Both the position numbers and the translations under genes were made by a program. DNA of 64,000 nucleotides from Conus ventricosus. Its lineage: Eukaryota; Mollusca; Gastropoda; Neogastropoda; Conidae. The stretch is from NCBI GenBank assembly GCA_018398815.1, contig JAFLJL010004115.1:70452-134451 (forward strand). Reading direction: 5' to 3'. Of the stretch, positions 57,498 to 64,000 are shown in pieces (position 1 is the first letter of the stretch; each line of letters opens with the position of its first letter). Below the pieces are notes generated by a model. The model did not search any database and had not been told where the DNA came from. It saw only the letters and a list, made by a program, of their open reading frames with translations.

Positions 57498-57675
57498 CTC
57501 GAAAAGAGGATGGTTCTGAGCATGCGCAAGGCACGAGGCCCTTTCAAGGGTTTTGTTGTCCGTACGGACTTTATTGTATACGAGGCAGGGATAGCAAATT
57601 GCTGCCGCTTATTGCATTAGTGAGCCACGGTAAGTATGTTAGATTAAACGTAATTTTAGAATAAAAATTTCCTTT
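57498..57675 (-). repeat. DIRS right inverted terminal repeat with outer extension
   Basis: Contains the same core as the left repeat in inverted orientation. It continues for about 35 extra bases (AGATTAAACGTAATTTTAG and on). A longer right repeat is a known DIRS1 feature. Confidence 0.88.
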
Positions 57676-58361
57676 CAACATCAACTGGATTCTAGTTTAG
57701 TAACAGTAGTTAGTGCGTGCAGGTGCGCAAAACTCGGAAATATAAGAGTTGCTGCGCACGGTGGCTGGCACAAAACTGATTTTAATGGGAAAAGAAATGC
57801 TGTGTTACCGCCTGAACAGCAGGTTCATGCATGCTTGCTTCATACTTGCTACCACTACAAGCCAGCTAGCTTGTTAAAAGTTTTTTTTAAAAATAATAAA
57901 ATGAATTTTTAAAAAGATGACCACTTTTGTGAAAGCTGACAATGTGACATATGTTCATAAATTAAGATTTATCAGGAACACTGATAATAAACAGTTTGTT
58001 TCCTGTCTGTTAAATGCAGATTTATAGTTAGCAGTATTCTTCTGCTTTTTTTTTTACACAGTCTTTCCAGCTGTTAGGTCTGTCTTGAAGTTTCTTTAGC
58101 AACCTCAACTTTTTCAGTTTCATACCTCGGTTTTTGAAGAAATACCCCCAGACCATGGACAATAGCTTCTACCACTTGACAGCATTCTGTGCAATATTTA
58201 CAGTTATTATTGATACCATGAGGAGAGGGATGTTGGAGGAATGTTTTCTTTGGGGTCTGAGTTGCTATACTTTGAAATCTTATAACTGGGAGGTGAATTA
58301 GCTGAGTAAGGAATTGACAGATAATGGATAACTCATATACGTCTTTTTGTCTGTCTTTCAG
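57676..58361 (+). other. End of RPL14 intron 1
   Basis: A/T-rich intron. It contains an inverted repeat GTGCGCAAAACTC..GAGTTGCTGCGCAC (57722-57760). The exon 2 acceptor lies at its end (CTGTCTTTCAG). Confidence 0.8.
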
Positions 58362-58463
58362 GTGTTCGAACGTTTTGTCGAGGTCGGCCGCGTGGCCTTC
58401 ATTGCCCATGGAGATGATAAGGGCAAACTGTGCGTCATTGTTGACGTTATTGACCAAAACAGG
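58362..58463 (+). CDS. RPL14: RPL14 exon 2: 60S ribosomal protein L14, N-terminal KOW/SH3-like part
   Basis: Acceptor CTGTCTTTCAG, donor GTAAGT, 34 codons, phase 0 at both ends. It reads [20 protein letters not shown] then [14 protein letters not shown]. Animal L14 starts [11 protein letters not shown] and has [12 protein letters not shown], so identity is clear. L14 (eL14) is a core protein on the large subunit surface that contacts 28S rRNA. The frame is clean with no indel. The left arm of the inverted repeat lacks this exon. Confidence 0.97.
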
Positions 58464-58775
58464 GTAAGTTGTTATCCATCAGATTAACAGTTCAGGTGTG
58501 AGAGAGGGTTTGGTTTGAGTAATGGGACAGTTTGGAAAATGAGTCTTTCACCCAAAGAGATTGTTTTATCTTTATTCTCCTTTTATTCTTCTGAAAGGTG
58601 AGAGAATGAAAGTATATCAATGCTTGAAAATGATAGTGTAATGTATGAAAATTGGTATTCATCAAGACCATGACAAAATATTGTGTATCTGAAGTGTGTT
58701 TTGCTCCACACCTTTAACAGTGCCAGTATTACATACTCTAATTAAAGGTAACACTGATCCAATCTGTGTTCAAAG
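58464..58775 (+). other. RPL14 intron 2
   Basis: 312 bp, GT..AG, A/T-rich. Contains TGAAAATGATAG and a later TCTGAAG, which resemble C and D boxes, but no terminal stem closes them, so no snoRNA is called. Confidence 0.85.
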
Positions 58776-58970
58776 GCTCTGGTTGATGGACCCTGCAGTG
58801 GGGTTCTGAGACGTGACATCAACTTTAAGGCCCTGCACCTGACCCAGTTCACTGTTAAGATCGGGCCCTCTGCACGCACCGGCTCTGTTCGCAAGGCTTG
58901 GGAGAAGGCGGAGATTACCCAGAAATGGCAGGAGACCACCTGGGCCAAGAAGATTGCTGCCAGAGAGAGG
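58776..58970 (+). CDS. RPL14: RPL14 exon 3
   Basis: 65 codons, phase 0 at both ends, donor GTGAGT. It reads ALVDGPCSGVLRRDINFKAL, HLTQFTVKIGPSARTGSVRK, AWEKAEITQKWQETTWAKK and IAARER. This corresponds to ALVDGPC..V.R and V..AW.KA.I..KW..T.WAKKI.ARE in animal L14. It is intact here and absent from the left arm. Confidence 0.97.
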
Positions 58971-58973
58971 GTG

Positions 58974-58976
<3 letters not shown>

Positions 58977-59024
<48 letters not shown>
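58977..59024. repeat. (CT)n microsatellite immediately after the exon 3 donor
   Basis: About 46 bp of CT/TC, beginning a few bases downstream of the GTGAGT donor, followed by an A-run and T-runs to about 59090. Confidence 0.95.
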
Positions 59025-59029
<5 letters not shown>

Positions 59030-59365
59030 TATCCTTGTTTATCTAAAAAAAAAAAAAAAAAAAAAAATTTTTTTTCTTTATCTTTTTTTTTTCTGCCTAC
59101 AATTAAGGGGTTTCAAAAATTCTGTTTGAAAAAATTTCTTTTATGACAGTCTGGTTTCTCACCATTTTTATGTGAGGATTTTTGTCAATTGAAGACAAAC
59201 GTTATTTAGGAAGTTCAACTTTACAACTGAATTATAGACATATCCACTTATAGACATATCCACAAAGTCTGTATAAACCAGATGCATCGGCTCAAATCAA
59301 TCTTAAGTTTGGATAAAATGAAAAAAAGTCATTGAAAAGTAATTTTGGTGGTGAGGACTTCGATA

Positions 59366-59451
59366 CTTGCCGGTGACGAACCTTGTATGATAGGAATTGC
59401 CGTCATAATGTGTCACATGACACTTGCTGACGATCCCTAATCTGAGGCAAG
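59366..59451 (+). ncRNA. C/D-box snoRNA-like unit 1 in RPL14 intron 3
   Basis: 86 nt. Terminal stem CTTGCC (59366-59371) pairs with GGCAAG (59446-59451). C box GTGACGA (59373-59379, one change from RTGATGA). D box CTGA (59442-59445) directly precedes the 3' stem. Between them lies a stretch shared with units 2 and 3 (TTGTATGATAGGAATTGCCG) and an internal palindrome GTGTCACATGACAC. Location in a ribosomal-protein intron is classical for such RNAs. No rRNA target is assigned. Confidence 0.65.
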
Positions 59452-59521
59452 TTGCTCTCTCTCTTTTCTGCACCTGATTGATTTTCGGATATATTATTTT
59501 TTTTTAATGATGATGTCTTAA

Positions 59522-61002
59522 ACCCTCTTGTATTCAGATTCTCTGAGGCCAAATTCCCCCTAGTTTTCAGATTTTTTTGGTGAATTTAGCCTTAAAATGG
59601 GTATGTATGGTTCATGCTTCACCACAACCAAGAATAAACCGCTAGAGCTACGAAATTCCGCATGTATGATCACAAGGCTTTGTTCTATACTGTGAGCAAG
59701 ATTTTGTGTGTCTCGAGGTGAAAGGTCGTGTCACTGTCACCAAAATGTCACCTAATGTGTCACATGCGATGGTGACAATTCTAATACAGCACACCAACAT
59801 GCAGTTATCCCATGTTAGTGTTGTAAAATGAAAGCTGCGGCCTAAGTGAGATGATCTGTCTTCTGTCCGCCTGTTCAGTCCCCACAGGTAATCCACAGAA
59901 TGTCACACACAACTAGTGTCAATTGTCACTACTGAACAGTTACTGTAGATTCAAGCACAGTTCCTCATTGTTTTTCTGTCACTGTTCTAAGCGCCGTATA
60001 CATGTCCATATGTATTTACACAATGTATAGCTGTGAAGAAATTGAGTAGAGTGTCACTGCCAAGTGTCATCAAAGCACTGTCACCATAAACTACAGGTAA
60101 GCATATATACACGTACACACAGAGAGACTAGCAAACTGCCCTACTGTTGAGCCACTTTCTGCGCATGGTAGTCATGGAAACAGTCATTCTTGTGAAAGTA
60201 TAGAGGCACCTGGCAGAAAGAACACATATATGACGTTTCTACGCGTCATCCCTTAGTTGTCATACGGAATAATCAGTACAGAGACAGCCCCGCATTTCGT
60301 CAGGTGTTGTGTCGAACCAGAGGGGGTCAGGTGTGCCCTTAACTGCTTGTCTTTGTTGAGCGTATCTGTTAGTTTTTTCTGCTACTAGTTGGAAAAATGT
60401 GAGAGGTAGAAAAAAGAAATAATCTAGTGCGGTGGCAGTGTTCGGCAGTGAGTGCGCTTGGCCTGTCGGCTGTTGGAATGCGACCACATGGGCAGGATGT
60501 GTAGCCGGTCGCCATTGTTTTGCAGAACGGCGAGTAGCACGTTGTACTGAGGGTCGCTTTCACCATTTTCCTCTCCTTCATTGGTGCCGATTTCAACATA
60601 ATTCTCTTCTCCTAACTCTCCATTTTCATACTTCTCACTTCTTGCATAATTTGATCCACTCCTCCGCTGAATACTCAGGAATATCATCAAACTCGCTGTT
60701 GTTAGCAGACGACGCCATTGTGAAAATCAGTCAGTCTCACGCACAACTCTTCGCTTGCAGTTTCTCCCTCTTTCTTAGTGAATGGAAGTGGTGCCAGCAT
60801 CCAAAAATAGTGCTGCCAGATTACTGGGCTATAGTGGGAAATCCCCAACAACTTTTAGTGACTCTCCGAGTATTTTCACGGAGTCAGCACGTGATGGAAA
60901 AGTACCATACACAGGCGGCGGGCAGCTCCCGTCTGCGCCCGTTACGAAATCTAGCGCGCTGTCTCAGCGCTCCCGTCTGCGCCCGTTATGAATACAAGAG
61001 GG
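59522..61002 (-). mobile_element. piggyBac-like element in RPL14 intron 3
   Basis: TTAA on both sides (59518-59521, 61003-61006) and 13-bp perfect inverted termini CCCTCTTGTATTC / GAATACAAGAGGG. One extra A follows the left TTAA here but not in the left arm. Near the right end two direct copies of CTCCCGTCTGCGCCCGTTA occur. About 1.48 kb, with a transposase remnant on the minus strand and no full catalytic core. Non-autonomous. Confidence 0.82.
60260..60718 (-). pseudogene. piggyBac-like transposase N-terminal remnant
   Basis: Start ATG 60718-60716: MASSANNSEFDDIPEYSAEE. After a frameshift it reads ENGELGEENYVEIGTNEGEE and LLAVLQNNGDRLHILPMW. After another it reads FFQLVAEKTNRYAQQ and WFDTTPDEMRGCLCTDYSV, then stop at about 60260. 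The acidic head followed by a L.VEETNRYA..-type helix and a W..TT..EM motif is the entry into the piggyBac DDE domain. The catalytic part is missing. Confidence 0.7.
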
Positions 61003-61369
61003 TTAACAAAGAAGCTTTCATTTGATCTTGTGTCATTTTAAACATTAGAATCTTTTTTTGTCTTGGTGATAAGATACTGAATATATATAGCAAAATTTCA
61101 AGGTCATGAGACAGAGTGACTCTTGCAATGAAAATTACCTCCAAAATGCACAGGATTATGACAGCAGTATAATTTACATTCCAGGTAAAGACTGCAACTA
61201 TAAATGGCAAGATCTTTCAGTCTTCAGTGAATTAAGTTTCAAGTTTGTGTATTGGGTGGGGGTTTTTCTAGGATGGCAGAATAAAGTGAAAATCTAAAGC
61301 AGATGTTATATTCGCCAAACTTCAGAGCAGCTGTGTATGTGCAAACATGTACAACATAAAATTTTTAAA

Positions 61370-61520
61370 TCTATGTAAAGATATCCCAGACATGAAAGTG
61401 CTAAGCACATGCAGGCTTATCTCCTGAATATCAAAGTGCTAAACATATAGAAAGATATCCCAAATGTCATCCTGCTAGGTACATGCAAGACTGTTAAGCA
61501 CATGTAAGCATGTCTTAAAG
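61370..61520. repeat. Degenerate short repeat cluster
   Basis: Repeated fragments GATATCCCA, AGTGCTAA(G/A)CA(C/T)AT and CATGCA recur with spacing of about 55-65 bp. Low-grade, also seen at 1615-1760. Confidence 0.45.
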
Positions 61521-61599
61521 GTCTTTATGAGCCTTTTCCACATGCCCATTACGTTTCCCTGTCTTCAGTTTAGGGCATGAAGGGATGTCACTGAGTAGT

Positions 61600-61687
61600 G
61601 CTTGCCGGTGATGAGCCTTGTTTGATAGGAATTGCCGTCATAATGTGTCATCTGACACTTGTTGACAATCCCTAATCTGAGGCAGGC
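61600..61687 (+). ncRNA. C/D-box snoRNA-like unit 2 in RPL14 intron 3
   Basis: 88 nt. Stem GCTTGCC (61600-61606) pairs with GGCAGGC (61681-61687) using one G-T wobble. C box GTGATGA (61608-61614) is a perfect match. D box CTGA is at 61677-61680. An internal GTGTCATCTGACAC palindrome contains a D'-like CTGA. The shared core TTGTTTGATAGGAATTGCCG is conserved. The base before the D box matches unit 1 (ATCCCTAAT). Confidence 0.7.
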
Positions 61688-62779
61688 TGCTCATCAGAGG
61701 CAGCCTTTTATAGTTACTTTATGGTTTCACATATTTTGTGAAGCCCACAAATCATTCTTATCAGGTAGCTCATAAAGTGATGTGTCAATAATAAAGAAAA
61801 AACGCTAGTCAGTTTTCTTAAAATGTTAAGTTTAACACATGGCACTTCTTGGTAACAACTTTGAGAAATCCTAAAAACAGGGTTTCAGATGGAGGGAATC
61901 AACCAGAAGAAAAGCATTGAAGGGGTATTACTCTTTTTGTGATGTTACTCTGTGCTGTTACGCCATCTCCCTTTGGAGCCTGTGATTACTTCAAGGACAG
62001 TAAATATAAGCAGATACCATTGTTCATAGACGCATGAGTTCCTTTATTTTGCAAATTTATCTCTTGGAAAATAAGTTAGGGCAACCAAATGTGTAGAGAA
62101 ACTCAGAATATGATTTGCAGGCATATTTAGTGCTTACGTCGACTCAGCTTAAAGCATGGACATTAGTCTGCCACACAGGCATAGTAGGTATTCTGGTACA
62201 CAATTTGCGATTGTCTGTATCTGTCACAACCTGGCATGCTCTGTTATCAGTATGAAGAACAACAATCGCTCAGTCAGTATTGATTATGGTTTCTTAGTGG
62301 TCTTGCTGTAATGTTTAATATGGATGTTTACAGCAGCAACTGAAAAGAAATAAGCATTCAGAAATCTGATTTTAAAGTGACAGTAGATGAGACGACAATG
62401 AGAAAATGGAAAAAAATTCAAGTGAGGTTACCACTGGCCTGTCCCCAAAGCAGAAATGAATCTGTTGAATCGTGGCTGAGCTAGACACCTATATATGGCT
62501 GTTTGCATCATTTGTGCAGTCTGCTTTAAAGGGTACACATGCGATTTTATTGGGTTTCATTATGATAATGATTATGGATTGGAATATTTTTTCTAAATTT
62601 GTCCAGCTTCTTGACTGATAATGATTTGTTTCTACTCTGTGACTTTCTGGGTTTGTTTTTTTTCCAATGAAGAAATGGATCTGTGCGATGAATAATGTAT
62701 AGCTTCAATTAAAGACTGGTTTCATACATACCAGAAATCAGCTGCAGTCTTGTAACCAGTTCCGATATAAAAATCTATT

Positions 62780-62863
62780 CTTGCCAGTGATGAACCTTGT
62801 TTGATAGGAATTGCCGTCAGAATGTATTCATAAACTTGTTGACAATTTTTGTTCTGAGGCAAG
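62780..62863 (+). ncRNA. C/D-box snoRNA-like unit 3 in RPL14 intron 3
   Basis: 84 nt. Stem CTTGCC (62780-62785) / GGCAAG (62858-62863). C box GTGATGA (62787-62793) is perfect. D box CTGA is at 62854-62857. The core after the C box is identical to unit 2. The 3' half has diverged: the internal palindrome is lost and the segment before the D box is TTTTTGTT instead of TCCCTAAT. Confidence 0.65.
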
Positions 62864-63258
62864 CAGATTTTCTATTATAACGACAGTCATAAGATGGGCT
62901 TGGAGTCTGGCCAGAAAGTGACCCATGAAACACAATCTGAAATTACAGTGTTACAGGCCTGTTGACAGAAAATGTCAAAGTTGAACAAAATTCAGAAGGG
63001 TTTGTGACTTTTGTGGCTTCTTAGACAGGTTCACAAAGGTTAATGACTTTGAGAGGTTCACAAGGTTCACATTGATCATTAAATGTTTAACTGTTCTGTG
63101 TTCTTTTCCTTGTAGTTATTTTGTTTACTGAATTCTGTTGTGGTGTGTTTTTGTCAAATAGAGAGAATGGTATGACTTTTAGTTTATCTTTTTCATGTTT
63201 TTCAGGCTTTTCAAGTGAATAACCCATGAAACTGAATAAAATATTCTGTGTATTTCAG

Positions 63259-63312
63259 AGGTCTGAGCTCAACGATTTTGAGCGCTTCAAGTTGCTCAAA
63301 GCGAAGCAGGCG
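63259..63312 (+). CDS. RPL14: RPL14 exon 4
   Basis: Acceptor TGTATTTCAG, donor GTAAGT, 18 codons in phase 0: RSELNDFERFKLLKAKQA. Animal L14 has ..TDFDRFKVMKAKK at this place. The Lys/Ala-rich C-terminus should follow in later exons outside the window. Confidence 0.93.
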
Positions 63313-63338
63313 GTAAGTTTGTTTCCTACCAGTTCCCT

Positions 63339-64000
63339 CCGGGGGTTGCGACCTTGTCGTGGTCGGAGGGTTTGCGTGTCCAGTGATCCTTTAGGCTATG
63401 CTGACGGGGGCATCAATACTTGGGAGATAGGCTGGTTTTTTCACACTGCTTGTAGGCCTGAGAGGTGAAGATGCTGTATGGCCTAAGCGAAACGTGGTAA
63501 GAAGTTGATGCCCCTGGTAGGGCTTCCCATGTCAGATAAGCTAAGGGTGAGGATCCTGACTAAGAGTAACCCGCCTTTCTCCTTTTCTTGTTTTCTGCCT
63601 TCCTTATTTGGCCCTTTCTATCTTCGTCTCCCCTTCAAGTCTTCTTTTACACACTCCTTTTCTCTCTGTGGTCTCCTTAAGATCCGCCGCGTTTGCCGTG
63701 CGGTGCGACCTGTGTCGGAGGGGAAATGAGATCCGGTGGTTGAGAGAGCCAGCGCTCTCAACACATCACTTTGGCTCGGACCTCTCCTAGACAGGAGTAC
63801 ACTTTGGCCCGGTGTACTAATCGCTCCCCTTCTTGGGCTGGGTCAAGACAGGCAGTCCCCCTGCTGGCCATGTGAACCCCTGCAGTGCTCAGCTCTCTGT
63901 CCCCGGAGTTGAGCATGATCAGGGGGATAGGTTGGTGGTTTTCTGTTTGTCGTATATCTCTCCCCGAAGCTGGAAGGGGTCAAGACATTGGTTTCTCTTG
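63339..64000 (+). mobile_element. I-superfamily (Nimb-like) LINE 5' end, continues beyond window
   Basis: Starts CCGGGGGTTGCGACC and runs collinear with the 5' UTR of copy A (22149 onward), including CTGACGGGGGCATC, AAGATCCGCCGCGTT and the TGTGTCGGAGGGG segment. It begins 26 bp after the RPL14 exon 4 donor, in sense. Confidence 0.88.

Larger units (their letters stand above)
49891..57675 (+). mobile_element. DIRS1-like tyrosine-recombinase retrotransposon
   Basis: It has inverted terminal repeats (49891-50044 and 57498-57675), with an outer extension on the right repeat, and an internal complementary region (57337-57430) that equals the two ends joined. Coding order is gag-like, RT (YLDD), RNase H, tyrosine recombinase. 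No target-site duplication is seen; both ends carry TTT, fitting recombinase-mediated insertion. Length without the nested piggyBac-like element is about 5.5 kb, normal for DIRS. RT and gag contain frameshifts, so the copy is probably dead or mis-called. It sits in sense in RPL14 intron 1. Confidence 0.9.
41395..63076 (-). repeat. Right arm of large inverted duplication (block 2 copy)
   Basis: Partner of 1-21142 in inverted orientation. It begins at the first base after the N gap and stops matching at about 63076 only because the left arm reaches the window edge. Its consensus is cleaner, so protein frames and repeat ends should be read here first. It contains about 980 bp (roughly 58290-59266) that the left arm lacks. 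Confidence 0.93.

Noticed and set aside
58464..58775. A C/D snoRNA in RPL14 intron 2 (ATGATAG..CTGA)
   Set aside because: No terminal stem closes the boxes and the C box is weak.
59648..59896. 82-codon frame in the piggyBac-like element (also 3233-3481)
   Set aside because: Conserved between arms only because the arms are copies. No family is recognised and it lacks catalytic aspartates in piggyBac spacing.
59366..62863. Reading the three snoRNA-like units as MITEs
   Set aside because: There is no target-site duplication, the C and D boxes sit at the correct ends, and all copies lie within one ribosomal-protein intron. Not fully excluded without a genome search.
1..63076. A natural 40-kb palindrome or cruciform, as on sex chromosomes
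   Set aside because: The centre is a nominal gap, and LDHD exon order is inconsistent with a natural fold-back. Kept only as the less likely alternative.

Overview
This is animal nuclear DNA: spliced genes, many decayed LINEs, a DIRS-type retroelement, piggyBac-like DNA transposons and CA/CT microsatellites. The repeat mix (CR1-like and I/Nimb-like LINEs, DIRS) suggests a lophotrochozoan such as a mollusc, but that is an inference. No prokaryotic gene organisation, tRNA or rRNA gene was seen.

Layout. The window is two sequence blocks joined by a run of exactly 1000 N (40395-41394). Block 1 (1-40394) and block 2 (41395-64000) carry the SAME locus in opposite orientations. Positions 1-21142 are the reverse complement, with errors, of 41395-63076. 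The locus is a head-to-head pair of conserved genes: RPL14 (60S ribosomal protein L14) and LDHD (mitochondrial FAD-dependent D-lactate dehydrogenase). Their start codons lie about 267 bp apart across a shared promoter. In block 1 LDHD reads rightwards (exon 1 at 18873-18965, exons 2-4 at 37530-40394, where the block stops inside exon 4). RPL14 exon 1 reads leftwards from 18605. In block 2 RPL14 reads rightwards (exons at 43887, 58362, 58776 and 63259) and LDHD exon 1 reads leftwards (43618-43527). The simplest reading is two haplotypes, or duplicate contigs, scaffolded tail-to-tail, not a true giant palindrome. Block 1 lacks RPL14 exons 2-3, and between about 3.5 and 11.6 kb its consensus is very poor, with runs of identical bases replacing mixed sequence.

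Intron contents. RPL14 intron 1 (14.5 kb) holds CR1-like LINE pieces and a DIRS1-like element (49891-57675). That element has inverted terminal repeats, an internal copy of its joined ends, gag-like, RT/RNase H and tyrosine-recombinase regions, and is itself split by a 2.2-kb piggyBac-like element. RPL14 intron 3 holds a 1.5-kb piggyBac-like element and three related sequences of 84-88 bp with C box, D box and terminal stem, which I read as a family of intronic C/D-box snoRNAs. LDHD intron 1 (18.6 kb in block 1) is filled by CR1-like LINEs and three I/Nimb-like LINE copies. One of these sits inside a CR1-like element with a 16-bp target-site duplication. A fourth I/Nimb-like 5' end starts 26 bp after the RPL14 exon 4 donor and runs off the window.

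The most interesting biology is the triplicated snoRNA-like family in a ribosomal-protein intron, the compact LDHD/RPL14 bidirectional promoter, and the DIRS element whose internal complementary region spells out its circle junction. The most important caution is that the large inverted repeat is probably an assembly product.
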